Source: an uncultured Porphyromonadaceae bacterium (GTDB lineage: Bacteria > Bacteroidota > Bacteroidia > Bacteroidales > Muribaculaceae). From it: a DNA stretch of 10,356 nt. The translations under genes were made by a program, and so were the position numbers. Location of the stretch: the NCBI GenBank assembly GCA_900546835.1, contig UREH01000083.1:1-10356 (forward strand), written 5' to 3'. The notes under the pieces were generated by a model. That model was not told where the DNA came from. It made no database searches and saw nothing but the letters and a program-made list of their open reading frames with translations. Positions 1 to 6,485 of this stretch are shown piece after piece; position 1 is the first letter of the stretch, and each line of letters starts with the position of its first letter.

Positions 1-16
1 TGTGTATAAGAGACAG
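1..16. other. Synthetic Tn5 mosaic-end (tagmentation adapter) remnant
   Basis: The first 16 bases, TGTGTATAAGAGACAG, are identical to the last 16 bases of the 19-bp Tn5 mosaic end used in tagmentation library kits. The reverse complement CTGTCTCTTATACACA separates it from the natural IS50 ends: the outside end has A at the fourth base, and the inside end diverges after CTGTCTCTT. It is therefore a library artefact and not a native transposon. Genomic sequence starts at 17. The reading frame of the adjacent oxidoreductase breaks exactly at this junction, which agrees. Confidence 0.95.
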
Positions 17-515
17 GACCTCCGCCGATTACAACAAACTGCAACATAGCCTTTTGGCGCGCTCCATCTTTCTCTATAGCAGCGCGTTCCATAAGCCGGA
101 GGATATCATTGCGACAGCGAAGTGCCTCAGCAGTCGACTTTATGGTATAAACGGAGTCCTGCAACTGCGGCATCCCGAAGAAATTGTTGGTTGTTCCGGC
201 CGCAATCACCAACATATCATACCGGATAGTTTCGGAATCGGTATGTATGTTCCGCCGAGCGAAATCCACAGATTCCACCCTGCCGAGATGAAAACTCACA
301 TTAGAACTTCCAAGTTTGCGGAGCTCGCGTCGCAGGGGGAAGCAGATGCTCGAGGGGTCCAGACCGGCCGAGGCAACCTGATAGAAAAGCGGAGGAAACG
401 AATGATAGTTGTTCTCATCTATCACAGCAACACGATACTTTCGTAAATCGATATGCTTTACAAAGTTAAGGCCGGCAAATCCGCCTCCGATTACTGCAAT
501 GAGAGGCAAATCCAT
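17..515 (-). CDS. ndh: Type II NADH dehydrogenase (NDH-2-like FAD oxidoreductase), N-terminal part, truncated by the contig edge
   Basis: Membrane-associated flavoprotein family that passes electrons from NADH to quinone without pumping protons. Visible are 166 full codons. They hold the FAD-binding dinucleotide motif VIGGGFAG (residues 8-15), the NDH-2 segment PPLFYQVASAGL (41-52), the second FAD-contact segment LVIAAGTTNNFFG (102-114), and the start of the NADH-binding Rossmann fold, VVIGGG (161-166). There the adapter interrupts it; family members continue with P-T/S-G-V-E. The C-terminal half, including the rest of the NADH domain and the membrane-anchoring end, is missing. The start is uncertain: the frame stays open upstream, with in-frame ATGs at 542, 551 and 590. 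I chose 515 because the first beta strand follows at once, but 542 would give an N-terminus of equally usual length. It is transcribed divergently from the gene cluster. Family is seen clearly; quinone reductase activity is inferred. Confidence 0.87.
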
Positions 516-681
516 GCTATTTGTATTACTTTCATATCCCATGAGGCCCATTGATAAATTTAGTTGAACCACTTCGGACGATAAACGCATTCCATCGTCC
601 CGTTTACTTAATCTTAACACTCGACTATGAAATTTAGTTTTAATACGACAGAACCCACTTAGCTAAAATTTAAGTTAACGG
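516..681. other. Divergent intergenic region
   Basis: This AT-rich stretch separates the truncated NADH dehydrogenase gene from the promoter of the plus-strand cluster. It contains a 10-bp direct repeat, AAATTTAGTT, near 556 and again near 630, and an 8-bp palindrome TTAGCTAA at 659-666. Both are short enough to be chance in AT-rich DNA. No tRNA, small RNA or strong terminator was seen. The minus-strand gene's promoter must lie here, but no TAnnTTTG box is present on that strand; TAAATTTC near 629-636 is the nearest approach. In-frame ATGs at 542, 551 and 590 mean part of this stretch could be coding. Confidence 0.5.
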
Positions 682-713
682 TTTGCCATTCCATTCCGAT
701 TTATTTAACTTTG
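682..713 (+). promoter_or_regulatory. Bacteroidetes-type housekeeping promoter
   Basis: TTTG at 682-685 (-33 box) and TAACTTTG at 706-713 (-7 box, consensus TAnnTTTG) are separated by 20 bp, which fits the spacing known for the primary sigma factor of Bacteroidetes. Transcription should begin near 717-720, giving a leader of about 32-35 bases before the ATG at 752. No similar match was seen close to the other plus-strand gene starts, so this may serve the whole cluster. I saw no matching box for the divergent oxidoreductase gene. Confidence 0.75.
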
Positions 714-751
714 CATTGTGCTTGAAATGCATCTTTTTCCCATTAATCTTT

Positions 752-1660
752 ATGAAATTCCCCAAAATCATCATACTGACTCTCGCGGCTACCACGGCAA
801 TATGTGCCTCAGCCGATACCCCCCAAGGGCAACTCTTCGAATATCCGAACATACCGGAATCGATTGAAAACTTTACCGAGCGGTCCAACTACTTCATCGA
901 GAATTTCTGGAAACGCGCCAACCTGAAGAGCGCATTCTCCCATCTGTCGAAACTGAATGAGGCGTTTCTCGTATATGCCAACCTGATGCCTCACGCCGAT
1001 GCCACGGTTGTACACCGGAGCATCGACAACCTGATTAAAGAGGTAAACAAAAATCCCAAAAACATGCTCTCTCTCGCCGAGATAGCCGAAGGAGCATTCT
1101 ACGCCGATACAGCGAGAATCCAGTGCGACGAATGCTATATGCCTTTCGCACGCGCTGTGGCAGCCAACGGCAAAATCGGGAAAGCCGAGCGTGCGCGTTT
1201 TGAATATCAGGCCAAGGCGCTTGAACACTCCCAGATAGGAATGACCGCACCGGATATCAGATGGAGGACGCCGGAAGGCACAACCGGCTCCATTTCCGAA
1301 CTTCCTCAGCGGGCATACGTTCTGCTGTTCGTCAACGACCCCGACTGCGACGACTGTCAATTGGCCAGAACGCGCCTTCAGGCCGACTTTAATCTCAACA
1401 TGTTGCTCGACAAAGGTCTGATAACGGTAGTAAGTATTTATCCAGGGGAGCCTACTGACGAATGGAAAGCGCAGACGGCCGGCTACAACAAGCGTTGGAT
1501 TGTAGGCGCGACGCCCGACATCGACGAAATGCTCGATATGCGTCAGACGCCCACATTCTATTATCTGAACCCCAAACACGAAATTCTTTCAAAAACGCTC
1601 TTGGTCGACGGACTTCTGGAGGCATTCGCATCAGTACGCAAAAAGATGATTCCGGACTGA
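752..1660 (+). CDS. Secreted DUF5106-like / thioredoxin-like protein
   Basis: A 302-residue exported protein of a kind common in Bacteroidales. The N-terminus is a signal peptide (K2, K5, then a hydrophobic stretch) with a probable signal peptidase I site after Ala-Ser-Ala at 19-21. Residues from about 35 to 155 are helical and contain the segment [13 protein letters not shown] (46-58), typical of DUF5106. From about 160 a thioredoxin-like fold follows: strand YVLLFVND (189-196), an active-site-like CDDC at 199-202, and a cis-proline candidate in RQTPTFYYL (Pro267). A second CxxC, CDEC, lies at 125-128. The frame is open from an ATG at 683, but that start lies inside the promoter, so the ATG at 752, directly before the signal peptide, is chosen. 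A role in periplasmic thiol-disulfide exchange is likely but unproven. The start of the cluster places it under the promoter at 682-713. Confidence 0.85.
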   Translation: MKFPKIIILTLAATTAICASADTPQGQLFEYPNIPESIENFTERSNYFIENFWKRANLKSAFSHLSKLNEAFLVYANLMPHADATVVHRSIDNLIKEVNKNPKNMLSLAEIAEGAFYADTARIQCDECYMPFARAVAANGKIGKAERARFEYQAKALEHSQIGMTAPDIRWRTPEGTTGSISELPQRAYVLLFVNDPDCDDCQLARTRLQADFNLNMLLDKGLITVVSIYPGEPTDEWKAQTAGYNKRWIVGATPDIDEMLDMRQTPTFYYLNPKHEILSKTLLVDGLLEAFASVRKKMIPD

Positions 1661-1697
1661 TTTGTCTCCTACCGGCAAAATTACACCAATACATGAA

Positions 1698-2777
1698 ATG
1701 AAAATAGCGGCCTTAATATCCGGAGGCGTCGACAGCGCCGTTGCCGTTCATCGCCTTCTTGAACAGGGACACGACGTTCATCTTTTTTATATCCGCATAG
1801 GAATGGACAATGACGAGGGTGATTGCGCGGCGGAGGAAGACATCGAAATGTGTCGTTTCATAGCATCGCGATATGCCCTCCCGTTCGACGTGGTGGAACT
1901 ACATAAGGAATATTGGGATAACGTGATGGAATACGCGCTACGCACAGTGCGCGAAGGGCTTACGCCCAATCCCGACATTATGTGCAATAAAATGATCAAG
2001 TTCGGCTTCTTCGAACAGAGGTGGGGGCATGAATTTGACAGGACGGCTACAGGCCACTACGCCACCACCGACGTTATCGACGGCAAGACGTGGCTGGCTA
2101 CCGCTGTCGACCCGGTAAAGGACCAGACCGATTTTCTCGCGCGGATATCCTACGAACAGATCAGCCACCTGATGTTTCCCATCGGCGACCTCCCCAAAGC
2201 CGAAGTACGCCGTATAGCCGTAGAAACGCATATGCCGAATGCCTACCGCAAGGATAGTCAGGGGATTTGTTTCCTCGGCAAAATTAACTATAACGACTTT
2301 ATCCGACGCCATCTCGGGGAGCGCCCCGGTCCAATAGTGGAAATCGAGACCGGCCGCAAGCTCGGAGAGCACCGCGGATACTGGTTTCATACAATCGGGC
2401 AACGCAAAGGACTGGGACTGAGCGGTGGGCCATGGTATGTCGTGAAAAAGAACATTCCAGACAACGTAGTATACGTATCCAACGGCTACGACTGCGAAAA
2501 ACAATACGGCCGCATCCTCCATCTCGACGAGATGCACTTCATAACCGAAAAACCATGGCCCGACGGTATTTCCGGACTGGAAATCACGTTCAAGAACCGA
2601 CATGCGCCTAATTTTACCAAAGCCCGGCTGACACATCTGGGCGGAAACGAATATGTCGTGGAATCTGAAGACAAAGTTCAAGGTATCGCTCCCGGACAAT
2701 TCGGAGTGATTTACGATAAAAATTCGCACCATTGCATCGGCAGCGGCATAATAACCGGCCGAAATGTCGTTATATAA
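1698..2777 (+). CDS. mnmA: tRNA-specific 2-thiouridylase MnmA
   Basis: Cytoplasmic ATP-dependent enzyme that puts sulfur on C2 of the wobble uridine (U34) in tRNAs for Lys, Glu and Gln. The protein has 359 residues, the usual length. The ATP-binding PP-loop SGGVDSAVA is at residues 8-16. The first catalytic cysteine is C96 in [13 protein letters not shown], which matches the Cys102 region of the E. coli enzyme. The second is C191 in [10 protein letters not shown], which matches Cys199. KDQTDFL (141-147) and [14 protein letters not shown] (231-244) are further family motifs, and the C-terminal beta-barrel ends with the segment [14 protein letters not shown] (327-340). The start is the ATG directly before KIAALISGG; an in-frame TTG at 1662 would only add 12 unlikely residues. 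It lies 37 bp after the secreted thioredoxin-like gene. The sulfur donor pathway is not visible here. Confidence 0.96.
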   Translation: MKIAALISGGVDSAVAVHRLLEQGHDVHLFYIRIGMDNDEGDCAAEEDIEMCRFIASRYALPFDVVELHKEYWDNVMEYALRTVREGLTPNPDIMCNKMIKFGFFEQRWGHEFDRTATGHYATTDVIDGKTWLATAVDPVKDQTDFLARISYEQISHLMFPIGDLPKAEVRRIAVETHMPNAYRKDSQGICFLGKINYNDFIRRHLGERPGPIVEIETGRKLGEHRGYWFHTIGQRKGLGLSGGPWYVVKKNIPDNVVYVSNGYDCEKQYGRILHLDEMHFITEKPWPDGISGLEITFKNRHAPNFTKARLTHLGGNEYVVESEDKVQGIAPGQFGVIYDKNSHHCIGSGIITGRNVVI

Positions 2778-2820
2778 ATATATCCTATCCGATTCGAAAC
2801 CACTCCGATCCAGACCAAGA

Positions 2821-3459
2821 ATGACAACCAACAGCAACCGGGAAAAACCGAACGACCGACGCGTACGACTGCGCGTGATGGGCATATCCTACAGTCAGAT
2901 ACAAAGCGGCGCATATGCCCTTATTCTGGCCCAGACGGATGGTCCGTATCGCATACCTGTGGTTGTCGGAGCATCGGAAGCACAGGCGATTGCAATAAAA
3001 ATGGAAGGAATAATTCCTCCGCGCCCTATGACGCATGATCTTTTCACATCGCTTTGTCATGCGTTCCACCTCGAATTGCGCGAAGTATTCATCCATAAAT
3101 TTGAAGACGGAATTTTCTCGTCGGATCTCACTTTTATCGATGCGGAAGGAAACGAAGTGATAATCGACGCGCGCACCTCCGATGCCATAGCCATAGCAAT
3201 GCGGACACAGAGCCCGATTTACACAACGCCTGAGATTCTTGAAGAGACAGGCTTCATTATGGAAATCAAGGAAGCCTCGGCAACGGAGCCCGACGGCGAA
3301 GTCCACGATATAACGGACAACGACATTGACGCCGTAGAACCGATTGAAAACATGACCGACAACCAGCTCACCGAGCTGATGAACAAATACATCGAAAGAG
3401 AGGAGTATGAGCAAGCAGCACGCATAAAACACATACTCAATTCACGTAAAAGCAAATAA
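2821..3459 (+). CDS. BFN (bifunctional nuclease, DUF151) domain protein with C-terminal UVR motif
   Basis: A 212-residue protein. The DUF151/BFN domain spans about residues 14-140, with conserved segments GISYSQIQSGAYALIL (21-36), RIPVVVGASEAQAIAI (44-59), PRPMTHDLF (67-75) and IDARTSDAIAIAMR (115-128). After an acidic linker (about 150-180), a UVR motif follows at about 181-210 (LTELMNKYIEREEYEQAARIK), like the helical hairpin of UvrB/UvrC that mediates protein contacts. The family name comes from plant proteins reported with nuclease activity; the bacterial role is poorly defined. An in-frame ATG at 2764 overlaps the end of mnmA by 14 bp and would add 19 residues lacking family features. 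The ATG at 2821, shortly before the conserved RVRLRVMGISYSQ, is preferred. It precedes a nucleoside transporter gene by 18 bp. Confidence 0.9.
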   Translation: MTTNSNREKPNDRRVRLRVMGISYSQIQSGAYALILAQTDGPYRIPVVVGASEAQAIAIKMEGIIPPRPMTHDLFTSLCHAFHLELREVFIHKFEDGIFSSDLTFIDAEGNEVIIDARTSDAIAIAMRTQSPIYTTPEILEETGFIMEIKEASATEPDGEVHDITDNDIDAVEPIENMTDNQLTELMNKYIEREEYEQAARIKHILNSRKSK

Positions 3460-3477
3460 AACCTTAAAACACCACTG

Positions 3478-4827
3478 ATGAAAAGCTTGAAAATCCGACT
3501 GTCGATAATGAACTTCATGGAGTTCGCCGTATGGGGTTCGTATTTAACTTCACTCGGCAATTTCCTGTCGAGAAACGGACTGGCAGCTGAAATAGGCTGG
3601 TTCTACGCCGTTCAGGGACTTGTATCGCTGTTTATGCCCTCGGTAATCGGCATTATTGCCGACCGTTGGATTCAGGCACAACGCATGCTGAGCCTGTCGC
3701 ACCTGCTGGCAGGCATTTTCATGGCTGCAGCCGGAGTATACTGTATGACCGCGTCCTCGATAGAGTTTGCTCCACTGTTCACCCTCTACACCCTTTCTGT
3801 GGCATTCTTCATGCCTACGATCGGCCTTGCCAATTCCGTTGCCTTCAATGCGCTTACGAAAGCGAAGATGGATACAATCAAGGATTTCCCGCCGATACGC
3901 ATCTGGGGAACCATCGGCTTCATATGCGCGATGCTTTTCGTGAATTTCGTCGGTCCGGAAGGAGCTCATTTCCAGACAAGCTACATGCAGCTCTTTACGT
4001 CGGCATTTTTCAGCTTCGTGCTGATGTTCTATGCCTTGACGATGCCCAAATGCCCTACTTCGGAAGTCGCCAAGGGAGCCTCGGTCAGCGAATCGCTCGG
4101 GCTGAACGCTTTCAAGCTCTTCAAGCAGAAACGGATGGCAATATTCTTCCTTTTCAGTATGCTTTTGGGCGTCTCGCTCCAGATAACCAATGGATATGCC
4201 AATCCATATATAACCAGTTTCGAGAATATTCCGGAATTCGCCAACGCATGGGCGGCCCGCAACGCTAATGCCCTGATTTCCCTGTCGCAGATCAGCGAGA
4301 CGCTGTGTATCCTCCTTATTCCATTCTGCCTGAAACGTTTCGGAATAAAGGGCGTTATGCTGATGTCGATGTTCGCGTGGGTTTTCCGTTTCGGATTTTT
4401 CGGAGCCGGCAACCCCGACGGAGGGCTGTGGATGTTCCTGCTGTCGTGTATCGTATATGGAATAGCCTTCGATTTCTTTAACGTGTCCGGCGGCCTGTAC
4501 GTCGACAAAATGACTACCCCAAACATCAGATCGAGCGCACAGGGGTTATTCATGATTATGACAAACGGATTCGGAGCAACAATCGGCACATTATCGGCCA
4601 TGGCAATCGTCAACCATTTCGTACCCGCAGGGCTTTCCCCCGAACAGCAGCTTGCCGGCTGGCGGACATGCTGGTATATTTTCGCTGCATACGCACTTGT
4701 TGTCGGAATACTGTTCTTCTTTATCTTCCACGACAGCAAAAAGCCGACTTCATCTGAAGAAATCAAGGAGGCGGAGAATACCCAGTCGGCTGCCCCGGGA
4801 ATGGTGAGCGAATCAGAAATATTATAA
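3478..4827 (+). CDS. nupG: Nucleoside:H+ symporter, NupG family (MFS)
   Basis: Inner-membrane major facilitator protein of 449 residues with about 12 hydrophobic segments that imports nucleosides with protons. From memory it resembles E. coli NupG closely over its whole length. Shared segments are FAVWGSYLTSLG (16-27), DFPPIRIWGTIGFI (136-149), AFKLFKQKRMAIFFLFSMLLG (211-231, written here only for location), LQITN (234-238), SLSQISETL (268-276), YGIAFDFFNVSG (327-338) and SSAQGLFMIMTNGFG (352-366). The LQITN, SQISE and YG-FDFFN motifs correspond to regions lining the nucleoside pocket in NupG. The protein is about 30 residues longer than NupG, with a polar, acidic C-terminal tail (about 418-449) likely in the cytoplasm. 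Placed 18 bp after the BFN gene, it is probably translated from the same message. Substrate range within nucleosides is not deducible. Confidence 0.93.
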   Translation: MKSLKIRLSIMNFMEFAVWGSYLTSLGNFLSRNGLAAEIGWFYAVQGLVSLFMPSVIGIIADRWIQAQRMLSLSHLLAGIFMAAAGVYCMTASSIEFAPLFTLYTLSVAFFMPTIGLANSVAFNALTKAKMDTIKDFPPIRIWGTIGFICAMLFVNFVGPEGAHFQTSYMQLFTSAFFSFVLMFYALTMPKCPTSEVAKGASVSESLGLNAFKLFKQKRMAIFFLFSMLLGVSLQITNGYANPYITSFENIPEFANAWAARNANALISLSQISETLCILLIPFCLKRFGIKGVMLMSMFAWVFRFGFFGAGNPDGGLWMFLLSCIVYGIAFDFFNVSGGLYVDKMTTPNIRSSAQGLFMIMTNGFGATIGTLSAMAIVNHFVPAGLSPEQQLAGWRTCWYIFAAYALVVGILFFFIFHDSKKPTSSEEIKEAENTQSAAPGMVSESEIL

Positions 4828-4853
4828 CCGACTTCAATTTCAATGCTGGAAAA

Positions 4854-5567
4854 ATGATCCAATTCTTTGCACCGGATATACTTGAGACACTGACGCTTCC
4901 CGAAAGCGACTCACAGCACTGCGTGCGAGTGCTCCGCAAGCAGGAGGGGGATGTGGTGGAAGTAATCGACGGCCGCGGCACACGCTACACATGCCGCATT
5001 GTCGAAGCTCACGCCAAACGCACCCGTCTTGAGATAATCGGCAGAGAGAAGGTGGATAAATTCTGGCGCGGAGACATCACAATTGCCGTTGCCCCGACCA
5101 AACATATCGACCGGATGGAATGGCTTGTGGAAAAACTCACTGAAATAGGGGTTGACCGCATTGTTCCACTTCTCTGCGAGCGCTCCGAACGAAAGGATAT
5201 CAAGCAGCAGCGACTTGAGAAGATAGCGGTTTCCGCCATGAAACAAAGCCTCAAGGGAATTTGTCCTGAGGTCTGCGAAATGACGCCCTGGCCGAAGTTC
5301 ATTCAGAGCGTAGACAGCAGCGCACAGCTTTACATAGCCCACTGTATGAACGAAATGGAGCGTAAACTGCTCTCGCGAGAACTCCACGAAGGATCCGATG
5401 TAGTGATTGCAATCGGCCCCGAAGGGGATTTCTCACCAGAGGAGGTCAGGCAGGCAACTGAGATCGGATTCGTGCCCGTTTCGCTGGGCGACGCACGGCT
5501 GCGCACAGAGACTGCCGCACTCATGGCATGCCAGACGATCCATGTGGTCAACCAACTCGAAATTTAA
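4854..5567 (+). CDS. rsmE: 16S rRNA (uracil(1498)-N3)-methyltransferase RsmE
   Basis: SPOUT-class enzyme that methylates N3 of U1498 in 16S rRNA within the assembled small subunit, using S-adenosylmethionine. The protein has 237 residues, close to the family norm. An N-terminal PUA-like RNA-binding domain covers about 1-65, with HCVRVLRKQEGD at 22-33. The C-terminal SPOUT domain holds WLVEKLTEIGV (90-100), the knot motif AIGPEGDFSPEEV (186-198) and SLGDARLRTETAALMA (210-225), which form the cofactor site. The start is the ATG before IQFFAPD, the usual N-terminal pattern; an ATG 11 bp upstream is out of frame. It lies 26 bp after the transporter and 45 bp before kdsA. Confidence 0.96.
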   Translation: MIQFFAPDILETLTLPESDSQHCVRVLRKQEGDVVEVIDGRGTRYTCRIVEAHAKRTRLEIIGREKVDKFWRGDITIAVAPTKHIDRMEWLVEKLTEIGVDRIVPLLCERSERKDIKQQRLEKIAVSAMKQSLKGICPEVCEMTPWPKFIQSVDSSAQLYIAHCMNEMERKLLSRELHEGSDVVIAIGPEGDFSPEEVRQATEIGFVPVSLGDARLRTETAALMACQTIHVVNQLEI

Positions 5568-5612
5568 GTGCTCCACCACGAAACATCAATCTGCAACAAC
5601 TTAAAATATAAT

Positions 5613-6449
5613 ATGAACAATCCGGATATATCGGCTTATATTCGTTCCAGCTCCACCGGTAACTTCTTTCTGCTTGCCGGGCCCTGCGTAATCGAAGGTG
5701 AGGAGATGGCGTTTGAAATTGCCGAAAAAGTGTCGGAAGTCTGCTCCAGGTTGAACATTCCCTATGTCTTCAAAGGGAGCTACCGCAAGGCCAATCGCTC
5801 TCGTATCGACTCCTTTACTGGCATCGGCGATATCAAAGCTCTCGAAATCCTGCGTAAAGTCGGCAAGACTTTCGGTATCCCGGTAGTAACCGACATCCAC
5901 ACGGCTGAAGAGGCCGCCATGGCTGCCGAATACGTCGATATTCTTCAGATTCCGGCATTTCTTTGCCGCCAGACCGACCTACTCGTAGCCGCGGCTCGCA
6001 CAGGAAAAATGGTCAACATAAAGAAAGGCCAGTTCCTATCGCCGGAAGCTATGAAATATGCTGTGCAGAAAGTCCGCGATGCCGGCAACAACCATGTTGC
6101 CATTACCGAGCGCGGCACAACCTTCGGCTATCAAGATCTCATTGTAGATTACCGCGGCATACCGGAAATGAAGAAAAACGGGTGTCCGGTTATTCTCGAC
6201 GTGACACATTCGCTCCAGCAACCGAACCAGAGTGCGGGAGTAACCGGCGGACGCCCGGACCTCATCGCCACCGTGGCGCGTGCGGGCATAGCCGTCGGCA
6301 CCGATGGAATCTTCATAGAGACACATCAGCGTCCGGAGGTTGCAAAAAGCGACGGTGCCAATATGCTCGCGCTCCATCTTCTGCCGGATCTGCTCGAACA
6401 GCTTACAACTCTTCGCATGGCAGTAAACGCCCTTGACGGCAACAAGTAA
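5613..6449 (+). CDS. kdsA: 3-deoxy-8-phosphooctulonate (Kdo-8-P) synthase, metal-dependent class
   Basis: Cytosolic enzyme that condenses phosphoenolpyruvate with arabinose 5-phosphate to Kdo-8-phosphate, the first committed step to Kdo in the lipopolysaccharide inner core. The protein has 278 residues. Motifs are LAGPCVIEGEE (21-31), KANRSRIDSFTG (59-70), VVTDIHTAEEA (91-101), QIPAFLCRQTDLL (112-124), NIKKGQF (135-141), ERGTTFGYQDLIVDYR (166-181) and VILDVTHSLQQP (193-204). Cys25, His199, Glu236 and Asp247 have the same spacing (174, 37, 11) as the metal ligands Cys11, His185, Glu222 and Asp233 of the Aquifex enzyme, which points to the metal-dependent class; E. coli KdsA has Asn in place of the cysteine. 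The loop around Asp247 reads SDGAN. The ATG at 5613 is preferred to a GTG at 5568 directly after the rsmE stop, which would add 15 residues without family character. Confidence 0.96.
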   Translation: MNNPDISAYIRSSSTGNFFLLAGPCVIEGEEMAFEIAEKVSEVCSRLNIPYVFKGSYRKANRSRIDSFTGIGDIKALEILRKVGKTFGIPVVTDIHTAEEAAMAAEYVDILQIPAFLCRQTDLLVAAARTGKMVNIKKGQFLSPEAMKYAVQKVRDAGNNHVAITERGTTFGYQDLIVDYRGIPEMKKNGCPVILDVTHSLQQPNQSAGVTGGRPDLIATVARAGIAVGTDGIFIETHQRPEVAKSDGANMLALHLLPDLLEQLTTLRMAVNALDGNK

Positions 6450-6485
6450 ATAACTCACGATAATCATCACAACAAGTAATCATAC

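Noticed and set aside
1..19. A native Tn5/IS50 transposon end at the left edge
   Set aside because: The bases fit the synthetic mosaic end; the natural outside end differs at the fourth base and the natural inside end after nine bases. No transposase or 9-bp duplication is visible.
54..446. Plus-strand open frame of 130 codons
   Set aside because: It lies antisense to the clear NDH-2 coding region and shows no family motif.
516..751. Small RNA, tRNA or riboswitch in the divergent intergenic region
   Set aside because: No cloverleaf, conserved riboswitch core or terminator-like hairpin could be recognised; only a promoter and short AT-rich repeats are present.
752..820. Lipoprotein signal on the DUF5106-like protein because of Cys18
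   Set aside because: The residue before the cysteine is Ile, not Gly/Ala/Ser, so there is no lipobox; an Ala-Ser-Ala signal peptidase I site fits better.
809..1579. Long minus-strand open frame (256 codons)
   Set aside because: It is a mirror frame of the DUF5106/thioredoxin-like gene; the plus strand has a signal peptide, CxxC motif and cis-proline.
752..2777. A sulfur-relay partnership between the thioredoxin-like protein and MnmA
   Set aside because: The thioredoxin-like protein has an export signal, while MnmA works in the cytoplasm, so adjacency does not imply a shared relay.
1938..2885. Long minus-strand open frame (315 codons)
   Set aside because: It is antisense to mnmA and into the BFN gene, both of which carry strong family motifs; the antisense protein has no recognisable domain.
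2785..3432. Minus-strand open frame of 215 codons
   Set aside because: It is antisense to the BFN/UVR gene and Phe/Val/Cys-rich as expected for a shadow frame.
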